A DNA stretch of 64,000 bases from Brotonthovivens ammoniilytica. GTDB taxonomy: Bacteria; Bacillota; Clostridia; Lachnospirales; Lachnospiraceae. Shown piece after piece: positions 52,039 through 60,507 of the stretch. The position numbers were made by a program, and so were the translations under genes. Every line of letters starts with the position of its first letter. Within the stretch, counting starts at the first letter, position 1. Location: contig NZ_JAOQJQ010000001.1 of the NCBI RefSeq assembly GCF_025566885.1, forward strand, positions 124,001 through 188,000, given 5' to 3'. Below the pieces are notes generated by a model. It was not told where the DNA came from. It saw only the letters and a list, made by a program, of their open reading frames with translations, and did no database searches.

Positions 52039-53191
52039 TTTTTATTACCATAACCCAACAAAAATATATTTTGGAAAAACGGCCCTTGACAATCTGGAAA
52101 AGGAGTTGTCAGAATACGGGAGAAATGTTCTGCTGATTTACGGAAAAAACTCTATAAAAAAATCAGGACTGTATAATAAGCTGACAGATATTCTGCAGGC
52201 GGCAGGCAAAAAGGTAGTAGAGCTGTCCGGTATAAAATCAAATCCTTCCTATGTACAGATGATGGAAGGGGTGCGGCTTGTGCGGGAACATAAGGTGGAC
52301 CTGATTCTGGCTGCAGGAGGCGGGTCTGTCATTGACTGCGCAAAAGGAATTTCCGTTTCTGCATATTGCCAGGGAAATCCCTGGGAGCGTTACTGGATAA
52401 ACTTTGAAGAAATAGATCACCCGGTTGTTCCTGTGGGCTGTGTGCTTACTATGGCCGGAACAGGCTCGGAAATGAACGGCGGGTCTGTCATTACCAATGA
52501 AGATGAGAAGATCAAAGCCGGCCGGGTTTATCCGTCCAATGTGTTTCCCAAGTTTTCTATTTTAAATCCGGAGTACACCTATACGGTTCCAAAATATCAG
52601 ATGGCCAGCGGCGTTTTTGATACGATGTCTCATCTTATGGAACAATATTTTTCAGGAGAGGATGATAATACTACCGATTATCTTATTGAGGGGATATTAG
52701 AATCACTGATTCACAGTGCCAAGGCAGCCTTGTCTGACCCCTGTGATTATGAGGCCAGGAGCAATATTATGTGGTGCGCCGCAGTGGGGTTAAACACAAT
52801 GACAGGGCTTTCAAAGGCACAGGACTGGGAAGTACATATGATAGAGCATCAGCTGGGGGCTTATACAGACTGTGCCCACGGAGCCGGACTGGCTGCGGTG
52901 TCAGTTCCGTACTATAAATATATATATACTTATGGACTGGATAAATTTGTACGTTTTGCAAAAAAAGTCTGGAAGGTAGATACGGCTTCCATGACAAAGG
53001 AGGAAGCAGCTTTAGAGGGAATTAAGAAACTTTCTGAGTTTATAAAACTCCTTGGGCTTCCCACAACATTGAGGGAGCTTAATGCCACGGAGGAAATGCT
53101 TCCGCTGATTGCAGAATCCACAGTGTTAGGCGGCGGATATAGGAAATTATCCGGAGAGGATATATTAAAAATTCTAAAAGAAGCTTATTAA
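52028..53191 (+). CDS. Iron-containing alcohol dehydrogenase
   Basis: A 387-aa group III (Fe-ADH) dehydrogenase similar to BdhA/YqhD. NAD(P)-binding AAGGGSVIDCAKGI, then the metal-binding part SHLMEQYFSG (His), IEHQLGAYTDCAHGAGLAAV (His residues, about 270-288). Starts at GTG 52028 with AAAGGAG. It reduces aldehydes to alcohols (or the reverse). The overlap with the upstream cupin suggests that both work on one metabolite. Confidence 0.92.
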   Translation: MNIDFYYHNPTKIYFGKTALDNLEKELSEYGRNVLLIYGKNSIKKSGLYNKLTDILQAAGKKVVELSGIKSNPSYVQMMEGVRLVREHKVDLILAAGGGSVIDCAKGISVSAYCQGNPWERYWINFEEIDHPVVPVGCVLTMAGTGSEMNGGSVITNEDEKIKAGRVYPSNVFPKFSILNPEYTYTVPKYQMASGVFDTMSHLMEQYFSGEDDNTTDYLIEGILESLIHSAKAALSDPCDYEARSNIMWCAAVGLNTMTGLSKAQDWEVHMIEHQLGAYTDCAHGAGLAAVSVPYYKYIYTYGLDKFVRFAKKVWKVDTASMTKEEAALEGIKKLSEFIKLLGLPTTLRELNATEEMLPLIAESTVLGGGYRKLSGEDILKILKEAY

Positions 53192-53282
53192 GAAGTTTGC
53201 AGGAGAACCTTAAGCAGGGAACTGCTTACCGTATGATCTGAAATCTGATCTGAAATCCGTCAGCTTAAAATTGTGAAAATGA

Positions 53283-53311
53283 TTGACAAATCTAAGATAA
53301 TGTGTTAAATT
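53283..53311 (+). promoter_or_regulatory. Promoter of the tryptophan T-box transcript
   Basis: TTGACA (53283-53288), 17 bp, TAAATT (53306-53311). Transcription should start near 53318. Confidence 0.65.
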
Positions 53312-53317
53312 TTATGT

Positions 53318-53590
53318 CAATAAACCGATGAAAAAGTGTAAGTACAGACTGACACTGGTTTCCAGAGAGCTGCAGAGGGTGGGAATGCAGCAGCAAAGAC
53401 AGTTTGGAATGGACTTTGAGGGCGAGCTGAAATACAGTAGGTGAGACGGAGAACAGACTTCGTTAACAAAGAATGTATATGTTGGTATACGTTGAGCGGA
53501 CTTTTTTAAGTCAAGGCCGGGTGGCACCGCAGGAGCAGATATTACACACTCTTGTCCCAGCAGTTAATGTTGAGACAGGAGTGTTTTTTT
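53318..53590 (+). promoter_or_regulatory. T-box riboswitch, tryptophan specifier
   Basis: Stem I elements (AGAGAGCTG near 53374, GGTGGGAATGCAGCAGC) lead to the specifier loop GGAA-TGG-AC, where TGG (53410-53412) reads tRNA-Trp. The T-box sequence GGGTGGCACCGC (53519-53530) can form the antiterminator. The competing terminator is ACACTC...GAGTGT (53546-53551, 53579-53584) followed by T7. Uncharged tRNA-Trp should therefore switch on the trpB2-type gene 174 bp downstream. Confidence 0.9.
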
Positions 53591-53764
53591 GTACTACAGG
53601 AAAGTTTTCTGAATTCTCCTATGGTAGAAACACACACTTTGTGTGACCATGCAAAAATATTCTTACTGCTTTACGGTATTGCGGCGTTGTGTAAAGTGTC
53701 CGGGCCCCTCAATAGCCAGAGGGAAGGATACCATGTTATGTGAAAGTGCGAAAGGAGAGCAGCT

Positions 53765-55141
53765 ATGAGCGAAGTAAAGATCCCATACAAAATTTATCTA
53801 GAAGAAAGTGAAATGCCTACACAATGGTATAACGTCCGGGCGGATATGAAAAATAAGCCTGCACCGCTTTTGAATCCGGGAACATTAGAGCCTATGACTT
53901 TAGAGGAGTTATCCCAGGTGTTTTGTACAGAGCTGGCAAAACAGGAGTTAGATGATACCAATGCTTATATTGATATTCCGGAAGAGATTCAGAAGTTTTA
54001 TAAAATGTACCGCCCGGCGCCTTTGGTAAGAGCGTATTGTCTGGAAGAAAAGCTTCAGACACCGGCAAAGATTTATTACAAGTTTGAAGGAAATAATACC
54101 AGCGGCAGTCATAAATTAAATTCTGCCATTGCTCAGGCATATTATGCGAAAAAGCAGGGATTAAAAGGCGTGACTACTGAGACCGGAGCCGGTCAGTGGG
54201 GAACTGCCCTGTCTATGGCCTGCGCATATCTTGACCTTGACTGTAAAGTATACATGGTAAAAGTCTCTTATGAACAAAAACCCTTCCGCCGGGAAGTTAT
54301 GCGTACTTATGGTGCCAGTGTAACACCGTCTCCGTCGGAAACAACAGAGATCGGGAAAAAGATCCTTGCCGAGCATCCGGGTACCACAGGAAGTCTTGGC
54401 TGTGCGATTTCAGAAGCAGTAGAAGTTGCCGTAAATACAGAAGGATATCGTTATGTACTTGGAAGTGTGCTGTCTCAGGTACTGCTTCATCAGTCTATTA
54501 TCGGTTTAGAGGCGAAAGCCGCTATGGACAAATATAACATTACGCCGGATATTATTATCGGCTGTGCCGGCGGCGGTTCTAATCTGGGAGGACTGATTTC
54601 CCCGTTTATGGGTGAAAAATTAAGAGGAGAAAAGGATTATCGTTTCATTGCAGTTGAGCCGGCCTCCTGCCCCAGTCTTACAAGAGGAAAATATGCATAT
54701 GATTTCTGCGATACAGGAAAAGTCTGCCCCCTTGCAAAAATGTATACCCTTGGAAGCGGATTTATTCCATCTGCAAACCATGCCGGCGGCCTGCGCTATC
54801 ATGGGATGAGTTCTACTCTGTCTCAGCTTTACGATGACGGACTGATGGAAGCTCGTTCTGTAGAGCAGACAGCAGTTTTTGAAGCGGCTCAGCAGTTTGC
54901 TAAAATCGAAGGAATCCTGCCTGCTCCGGAAAGTGCCCATGCAATCCGGGTAGCCATTGATGAGGCATTAAAATGTAAAGAAACAGGGGAAGAGAAAACC
55001 ATTATGTTCGGATTAACAGGAACCGGCTACTTTGATATGGTAGCATATCAGAGATTTAATGACGGGGAAATGAGTGATTATATACCGTCAGATGAAGATT
55101 TGAAACCGGGGTTTGCTTCCCTGCCGGATGTTCATAAATAG
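53765..55141 (+). CDS. Tryptophan synthase beta chain, TrpB2 type
   Basis: A 458-aa PLP enzyme of the TrpB2 group, longer than TrpB1 (~400 aa). The PLP lysine lies in GNNTSGSHKLNSA (Lys about 118), followed by VTTETGAGQWGTA and IIGCAGGGSNLGG (phosphate loop). It condenses indole with serine, probably without TrpA; no trpA is nearby. Control by the tryptophan T-box shows it serves tryptophan supply, perhaps by indole salvage. A GAAAGGAG ribosome binding site precedes the ATG. The 174 bp after the T-box hold no gene. Confidence 0.92.
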   Translation: MSEVKIPYKIYLEESEMPTQWYNVRADMKNKPAPLLNPGTLEPMTLEELSQVFCTELAKQELDDTNAYIDIPEEIQKFYKMYRPAPLVRAYCLEEKLQTPAKIYYKFEGNNTSGSHKLNSAIAQAYYAKKQGLKGVTTETGAGQWGTALSMACAYLDLDCKVYMVKVSYEQKPFRREVMRTYGASVTPSPSETTEIGKKILAEHPGTTGSLGCAISEAVEVAVNTEGYRYVLGSVLSQVLLHQSIIGLEAKAAMDKYNITPDIIIGCAGGGSNLGGLISPFMGEKLRGEKDYRFIAVEPASCPSLTRGKYAYDFCDTGKVCPLAKMYTLGSGFIPSANHAGGLRYHGMSSTLSQLYDDGLMEARSVEQTAVFEAAQQFAKIEGILPAPESAHAIRVAIDEALKCKETGEEKTIMFGLTGTGYFDMVAYQRFNDGEMSDYIPSDEDLKPGFASLPDVHK

Positions 55142-55152
55142 GAGGTAAAAGT

Positions 55153-55692
55153 ATGGAAACAATGAAAACAATTTTAAGCAGAAAATCAGTAAGAAGCTAT
55201 AAAGACACAGCAGTTTCTTCTGAAGCACTGCAGACGATCTTAAAGGCGGCCAATGCATCACCGGTTGGAATGGCAAAGTACGAGACGGTTCATATGACCG
55301 TAATTCAGAATCCGGAACTGATTCAGGAAATTGACCGTGCGGGAGCAGAGTTTTTCGGAGATCTCTCAAAAACTCCATTGTATCATGCCCCTGTGTTGAT
55401 TGTAGTATCTACAAAGAGGACCGGTGTGGCGGCTCAGGACAATGTGCCTTGTGCCAATGTTGCAATGATCGTGCATAACATGTGTCTGGCAGCTACAGAT
55501 CTTGGACTTGGAAGCTGCGCCATTTATGGTGCGACAGCTGCATTAAGCCAGAAGGAAGAACTGGTGAAAAGGTTAAATCTTCCGGAAGGATTTGTGCCAA
55601 CAGGTTCCGTTGTAATCGGAGAGACAGAAGAAGTATTCAAAGAGCGGGAAGTGCCTATGGACCGTATTGACACCAATTATATAAATAAATAA
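55153..55692 (+). CDS. Nitroreductase-family protein
   Basis: A 179-aa FMN-dependent nitroreductase-like protein. RKSVRSYKDTAVS at the start carries the FMN-binding Arg-Ser-x-Arg motif; LAATDLGLGSCAIYG and a C-terminal GSVVIGETEE follow. It lies 11 bp after the TrpB2 gene and shares its transcript, so tryptophan starvation should raise it too. The physiological substrate is unknown. Confidence 0.88.
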   Translation: METMKTILSRKSVRSYKDTAVSSEALQTILKAANASPVGMAKYETVHMTVIQNPELIQEIDRAGAEFFGDLSKTPLYHAPVLIVVSTKRTGVAAQDNVPCANVAMIVHNMCLAATDLGLGSCAIYGATAALSQKEELVKRLNLPEGFVPTGSVVIGETEEVFKEREVPMDRIDTNYINK

Positions 55693-55710
55693 CAGTCAGG
55701 AAATAAAATG

Positions 55711-55757
55711 GCCGGGAATTGACAAGCGCTGTAAAGAGACGTCAGTTTCCGGCTTTA
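55711..55757 (+). terminator. Terminator of the trpB2-nitroreductase transcript
   Basis: GCCGGGAATTGAC (55711-55723) pairs with GTCAGTTTCCGGC (55741-55753), counting two G-U pairs, followed by a short T tract. Confidence 0.65.
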
Positions 55758-55831
55758 AAATTCTGTTTATTTTTATCACATTGTGGGCACAATTTTGTGT
55801 TATAATCTGATCAGATTGTGAGGTGCTTAAA

Positions 55832-56506
55832 GTGGAAAAATTAAAAATTCTTGTGGTAGATGATGAGAGCAGAATGAGAAAGCTTGTGAAAGACTTTTTA
55901 GTAAAGAATGATTTTGAAGTCATAGAAGCAGAGAACGGAGAAGAAGCTCTGGATTGTTTTTATGAAGATAATAAAATATCTTTGATTATTCTGGATGTGA
56001 TGATGCCGAAAATGAACGGCTGGGAAGTCTGCAGGGAAATCCGTCAGACGTCGAAGGTGCCTATTATTATGCTGACGGCAAAAGGAGATGAAAGTGACGA
56101 ACTTCAGGGATTTGATCTTGGGGTTGACGAATATATTTCAAAGCCTTTCAGTCCCAAGATACTGGTGGCCAGAGTGGAGGCGATTTTGCGCAGGACAAGC
56201 GGCCGAAACCCCAATGAAGTCATTGAAACCGGCGGAATTGTAATTGATAAAGCGGCACATCGTGTAACTATTGACGGTAATGACATTGATTTGAGTTTTA
56301 AAGAGTTTGAGCTGCTTTCTTATTTTGTGGAAAATGCAGGTCTGGCTCTTTCCAGAGAAAAAATTCTAAACCATGTATGGAACTATGATTACTTTGGAGA
56401 TGCAAGAACTATTGATACCCATGTGAAAAAACTGCGCAGTAAAATGGGCGGGAAAGGTGAATATATAAAAACAATCTGGGGCATGGGATATAAATTTGAG
56501 GTATAA
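55832..56506 (+). CDS. OmpR/PhoB-family response regulator
   Basis: A 224-aa regulator: receiver domain (ILVVDDESRM, phospho-acceptor Asp55 in LIILDVMMPKMNG, Lys in SKPFSPK) and winged-helix output domain (SFKEFELLSYF, DYFGDARTIDTHVKKLRSKM). GTG 55832 is chosen since GAGGTG (55820-55825) lies 6 nt before it; the alternative GTG 55823 is inside that site. TATAAT at 55800-55805 is a probable -10. It is 4 bp from the kinase gene. Confidence 0.93.
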   Translation: MEKLKILVVDDESRMRKLVKDFLVKNDFEVIEAENGEEALDCFYEDNKISLIILDVMMPKMNGWEVCREIRQTSKVPIIMLTAKGDESDELQGFDLGVDEYISKPFSPKILVARVEAILRRTSGRNPNEVIETGGIVIDKAAHRVTIDGNDIDLSFKEFELLSYFVENAGLALSREKILNHVWNYDYFGDARTIDTHVKKLRSKMGGKGEYIKTIWGMGYKFEV

Positions 56507-56510
56507 GTGA

Positions 56511-58025
56511 ATGAAACGTTCTTTGACAAGACAGATTATGGCAATCATTATCTGCCTGGTGGCCGGAGCCATTCTGGCCTGCTTTATAATTAACACCTCG
56601 TTTCTTGGAATGTTCTATACCTTTCAGAAGAAACATTTGTTAATGGAGAATTTTGAAAGTATCCAGACGGCCAGCAGTGACGGGATTTTGTATTCCAGCC
56701 AGTTTGATGCGTCTTTTGAGCAGATGTGTTCCAATCAGAATATGTCAGTTATTATTATGAGCTCTGACGGAACCCCTCTTCGGTCTTCCGTAAATGATAT
56801 CCGGACCATTCAGCGCCAGTTTCTGAATATTTTGTTTGGAAGCTCCGGTGATACTGTCCTTGAACAGACCAGCAATTATAAACTAGAGCACATCAAAGAT
56901 GCCAGTATGGACAATGCGGAATATCTGATTCTCTGGGGGACTTTAAATGACGGAAACCTGATTCTAATGCGGACTGCAATGGAGGGTATCCGTGAAAGTT
57001 CCAGCATTGCCAATCAGTTTCTTCTGTATGTGGGGATCTGTGCCATTGCCGGAAGCATTATTATCAGTATCATAGTTTCTCAGAAGATTACGAAGCCTGT
57101 GGTGCAGCTGTCTGAGATTTCCCAGCGGATGGTGGATCTGGATTTTAATGCAAAATATATTCGGGGCGGATGGAATAAGTACCGGGGAGCGGAGTGGTAT
57201 AAAAAGCAGATGCAGCAAATGGAAAAGGGAAACGAGATTGATCAGCTGGGAATCCATATGAATCAGCTCTCTGAACGCTTGGAACAGACCATTTCAGAGC
57301 TGAAATCTGCCAATAATGAGCTGATGCAGGATATTGAAAAGAAAGAGCAGATTGATGAGATGCGAAAGGAGTTTCTTTCCAATGTTTCCCATGAGTTAAA
57401 GACTCCTCTGGCATTGATTCAGGGATATGCGGAAGGTCTGCAGGCATGTATCAATGATGATGAGGAGAGCAGAGAGTTTTACTGTGACGTTATTATTGAT
57501 GAAGCAGATAAAATGAATAAGATGGTGAAAAAGCTGCTGACATTAAATCAGCTGGAGTTTGGAAACGATCAGGTTTCCATGGAACGGTTCAATATAACAG
57601 AGCTGATCTGCGGGATTGTAAATGCATCTTCCATTCTGCTGGAACAAAGTGAAATTACAGTTGAAATGGATCTGCCGGAGGAATACGTCTGGGCGGACGA
57701 GTTTAAAGTGGAAGAGGTTGTAACCAACTTTTTGAGCAATGCCATTCATCATGCGGATGGAGAAAAGAAAATCCGGATCTTTTATGAGAAAAAAGAGGAC
57801 CGGCTGCGTATCAGTGTGTTTAACACCGGAAGCCAGATTCCAAATGAGGATCTGGATAATATCTGGGTGAAATTTTATAAAGTAGATAAAGCAAGAACAA
57901 GGGAATACGGAGGCAGCGGAATCGGACTGTCCATTGTAAAAGCTATTATGGATTCCTTCCATCAGAAATGCGGTGTGATTAACCATGAAGATGGCGTGGA
58001 ATTCTGGCTGGAACTTGGCTTGTAA
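56511..58025 (+). CDS. Sensor histidine kinase
   Basis: A 504-aa membrane kinase. Helix 1 (about 8-30), an extracellular sensing region (about 31-165), helix 2 (about 166-190), then HAMP (KITKPVVQLSEISQRM). A coiled-coil stretch precedes HisKA (NVSHELKTPLALIQ, phospho-His294) and HATPase_c (NFLSNAIHHADG, YGGSGIGLSIVKAI). It pairs with the response regulator just upstream. The signal cannot be inferred. hisH follows 11 bp later, so read-through is likely. Confidence 0.93.
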   Translation: MKRSLTRQIMAIIICLVAGAILACFIINTSFLGMFYTFQKKHLLMENFESIQTASSDGILYSSQFDASFEQMCSNQNMSVIIMSSDGTPLRSSVNDIRTIQRQFLNILFGSSGDTVLEQTSNYKLEHIKDASMDNAEYLILWGTLNDGNLILMRTAMEGIRESSSIANQFLLYVGICAIAGSIIISIIVSQKITKPVVQLSEISQRMVDLDFNAKYIRGGWNKYRGAEWYKKQMQQMEKGNEIDQLGIHMNQLSERLEQTISELKSANNELMQDIEKKEQIDEMRKEFLSNVSHELKTPLALIQGYAEGLQACINDDEESREFYCDVIIDEADKMNKMVKKLLTLNQLEFGNDQVSMERFNITELICGIVNASSILLEQSEITVEMDLPEEYVWADEFKVEEVVTNFLSNAIHHADGEKKIRIFYEKKEDRLRISVFNTGSQIPNEDLDNIWVKFYKVDKARTREYGGSGIGLSIVKAIMDSFHQKCGVINHEDGVEFWLELGL

Positions 58026-58036
58026 GGGGAGGAACA

Positions 58037-58657
58037 ATGATTGCGATTATTGATTATGGAGCAGGGAATTTAAGAAGCGTGGAAAAGGCTCTTTATTATC
58101 TGGGTGAAGAGAGCCTGATTACGGGAGATGCACAAAAGATTCTTCAGGCAGATAAGGTGATCCTTCCGGGGGTGGGAGCATTTGGGGATGCAATGAGCTG
58201 CCTGCGGGAACGCAGGCTGGACCAGGTGATCTATGAGATTGTAAGGCGTAAGACGCCGCTGCTTGGCATCTGTCTGGGCCTGCAGCTTTTATTTGAAAGC
58301 AGCCAGGAAAGTCCCGGGGTATCCGGCCTTTCAGTTTTAAAAGGAAAGATTGTCAGAATACCTGATAAGGAAGGGCTAAAAATCCCCCATATTGGCTGGA
58401 ATTCCCTGGAACTTCAAAATGACGGACGCCTGTATCAGGGGATGGAAGACAATCCTTATGTGTATTTTGTTCATTCCTATTATCTTCAGGCTGAGGATTC
58501 ACAGATTGTAAAGGCGGTAACTGATTACAGCACCTGCATACATGCTTCTGTGGAGCAGGGGAACGTATTTGCCTGCCAGTTCCATCCGGAAAAAAGCGGT
58601 GCGGCAGGTCTGAGAATCTTAAAAAATTTTGCCGGACTGAAAGGAGGAGACTGCTGA
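58037..58657 (+). CDS. hisH: Imidazole glycerol phosphate synthase, glutaminase subunit
   Basis: A 206-aa class I glutamine amidotransferase: MIAIIDYGAGNLRSVEKAL, oxyanion region LPGVGAFGDAM, catalytic Cys in LLGICLGLQLLFE, and His/Glu in CQFHPEKSG. It provides ammonia to HisF in histidine synthesis. The stop and the hisF start share one base, so the two are coupled. No other his genes are present in the window. Confidence 0.94.
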   Translation: MIAIIDYGAGNLRSVEKALYYLGEESLITGDAQKILQADKVILPGVGAFGDAMSCLRERRLDQVIYEIVRRKTPLLGICLGLQLLFESSQESPGVSGLSVLKGKIVRIPDKEGLKIPHIGWNSLELQNDGRLYQGMEDNPYVYFVHSYYLQAEDSQIVKAVTDYSTCIHASVEQGNVFACQFHPEKSGAAGLRILKNFAGLKGGDC

Positions 58658-59418
58658 TGTTTACCAAGCGAATCATTCCGTGTCTGGATGTGAATAACGG
58701 ACGGGTAGTAAAAGGTGTCAATTTTGTAAATCTTCAGGACGCAGGGGATCCGGTTGAGATCGCGGCAGCTTATGATAAAGCGGGGGCGGATGAACTTGTT
58801 TTTCTTGATATTACAGCTTCCTCGGAAGCCAGGGCCACTGTGGTTGATATGGTGCGCAAAGTAGCGGAAAAGGTTTTTATTCCTTTTACTGTGGGCGGAG
58901 GCATCCGGACAGTTGAGGATTTTAAAGTCCTTTTGCGGGAAGGAGCAGATAAGATATCCATCAATACCTCTGCCATTATGAATCCGGGGCTCATCAGCCA
59001 GGCTGCGGATAAGTTTGGCAGCCAGTGCGTAGTAGTGGCAATAGATGCAAGACGCCGAAAGGACGGTTCGGGCTGGAATATTTATAAAAACGGCGGCCGG
59101 GTTGATATGGGAATTGACGCGGTGGAGTGGGCCATGAAGGCTGACAGCTTAGGCGCCGGAGAGATTCTTTTGACAAGTATGGACTGTGACGGCACAAAAG
59201 CAGGGTATGATCTTTCACTTACTAAGCTCATTGCCGAAAATGTTTCTGTTCCGGTGATAGCTTCCGGCGGTGCCGGCATCAAAGAGCATTTTTATGATGC
59301 CTTGACGGAAGGAAAAGCAGATGCGGCTCTGGCGGCGTCACTGTTTCATTATAAGGAACTGGAAATTATGGATTTAAAGCATTATCTGGCTGACAGAGGT
59401 GTTTCTGTAAGAATATAA
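58657..59418 (+). CDS. hisF: Imidazole glycerol phosphate synthase, cyclase subunit
   Basis: A 253-aa (beta/alpha)8 barrel: FTKRIIPCLDVNNGRVVKG (catalytic Asp near position 11), LVFLDITAS, VGGGIRTVEDF, SINTSA, ILLTSMDCDGTKAGYD (second catalytic Asp) and VIASGGAG. It makes IGP and AICAR with HisH-derived ammonia; AICAR re-enters the purine pathway. The AAAGGAGG ribosome binding site lies inside the hisH end. Confidence 0.95.
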   Translation: MFTKRIIPCLDVNNGRVVKGVNFVNLQDAGDPVEIAAAYDKAGADELVFLDITASSEARATVVDMVRKVAEKVFIPFTVGGGIRTVEDFKVLLREGADKISINTSAIMNPGLISQAADKFGSQCVVVAIDARRRKDGSGWNIYKNGGRVDMGIDAVEWAMKADSLGAGEILLTSMDCDGTKAGYDLSLTKLIAENVSVPVIASGGAGIKEHFYDALTEGKADAALAASLFHYKELEIMDLKHYLADRGVSVRI

Positions 59419-59429
59419 TAATAGCTGCA

Positions 59430-59455
59430 GGAAACGGGAAGCTGTCCCGGTTTCC
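59430..59455 (+). terminator. Hairpin between hisF and ung
   Basis: GGAAACGGGA (59430-59439) pairs with TCCCGGTTTCC (59445-59455) with one bulge. There is only a short T tract. Confidence 0.5.
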
Positions 59456-59486
59456 TTACAATTGCACAAGAAAAGGAGATGGGAGT

Positions 59487-60173
59487 ATGCCGCCGATTAC
59501 CAATGACTGGCAGCAGCCGTTAGCGGCTGAATTTCGTAAACCATATTATAAAGAACTGTATCAGAAAGTACTAGAGGAATATCAAACTAGAAAAATATTT
59601 CCGGCGCCGGATGATATTTTTAACGCGTTTCATCTGACACCTTTAAATGACGTAAAAGTTGTGATTCTTGGCCAGGACCCATATCACAATGACGGTCAGG
59701 CACACGGGCTGTGTTTTTCTGTAAAACCCAAGGTGGAGATTCCGCCGTCCCTGGAAAATATATATCAGGAACTGCAAAGTGACCTTGGATGTTACATACC
59801 TGACAATGGTTATCTGGTGAAATGGGCAAAGCAGGGGGTGCTGATGCTTAATACGGTCCTGACTGTGCGGGCTCACCAGGCCAATTCCCACCGGGGAATC
59901 GGATGGGAAAAGTTTACCGATGCAGTGATAGAGGCAGTAAACCAGCAGGATCGTCCCATTGTATTTCTGCTTTGGGGCAGACCGGCTCAGATGAAGAAAA
60001 GTATGCTCAATAATCCAAAGCATCTGATTTTAGAAGCACCCCATCCAAGTCCGCTGTCCGCTTACCGGGGCTTTTTTGGATGCCGGCATTTTAGCAGAAC
60101 CAATGAATTTTTAAAAAGTCATGGAATTGAACCGGTAGACTGGCAGATTGAAAATGTAAAGGGAGGGGTTTGA
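59487..60173 (+). CDS. ung: Uracil-DNA glycosylase
   Basis: A 228-aa family 1 UDG that removes uracil from DNA. Motifs: GQDPYHNDGQAHGLCFS (catalytic Asp in GQDPYH), LLWGRPAQMKK, and HPSPLSAYRGFFGCRHF (DNA-intercalation loop). Length is standard. AAAAGGAG precedes the ATG. It is probably expressed with or just after hisHF. Confidence 0.95.
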   Translation: MPPITNDWQQPLAAEFRKPYYKELYQKVLEEYQTRKIFPAPDDIFNAFHLTPLNDVKVVILGQDPYHNDGQAHGLCFSVKPKVEIPPSLENIYQELQSDLGCYIPDNGYLVKWAKQGVLMLNTVLTVRAHQANSHRGIGWEKFTDAVIEAVNQQDRPIVFLLWGRPAQMKKSMLNNPKHLILEAPHPSPLSAYRGFFGCRHFSRTNEFLKSHGIEPVDWQIENVKGGV

Positions 60174-60214
60174 TAGAACCATGGGGTGTAAAAGAATAGG
60201 TTTTATATCATCTA

Positions 60215-60243
60215 TTGACGACGGTATACCATCATGATATGAT
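60215..60243 (+). promoter_or_regulatory. Promoter for the lysine-riboswitch transcript
   Basis: TTGACG (60215-60220), 17 bp, TATGAT (60238-60243); start near 60250. Confidence 0.7.
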
Positions 60244-60265
60244 GTACAAATATAAAAACAATAAA

Positions 60266-60483
60266 TGCAATGAGGCGCGGATATCATAAGTAAGCTCCGG
60301 AAATTTCGATACAGCGGAAGGGGCCAAAAGGGGTATCTGCCGAAGCATCTGCCGGGCTGTGTGGCGGCGGGTGCTGGGGCGTACTGAAATACGGTGCGGA
60401 CTGTCACATAGTGTGGAGTGCTTTGCAGAAGAAAAAGAAAGTGAGAGACTTTTGCAAAAATGATTTGCGAAGGTCTCTTTTTT
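60266..60483 (+). promoter_or_regulatory. Lysine riboswitch (L-box) with terminator
   Basis: The aptamer runs from TGCAA (60266-60270) to TTGCA (60423-60427), the P1 stem. Conserved blocks are GAGGCGCGGATATCATAAGTA, GGAAGGGG with AAAAGGGG, TATCTGCCGAAGC, GTGCTGGGGC and GCGGACTGTCAC. The expression platform is a strong terminator, AGAGACTTTTGCAAA (60444-60458) / TTTGCGAAGGTCTCT (60464-60478) and T6. Lysine should therefore shut off the following transporter gene. Confidence 0.9.
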
Positions 60484-60507
60484 CGGGAAAACGAAGGAGA
60501 ATGAGAG

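Noticed and set aside
53552..53743. A 63-codon frame between the T-box and trpB2
   Set aside because: It starts inside the T-box terminator and has no ribosome binding site or recognisable product.
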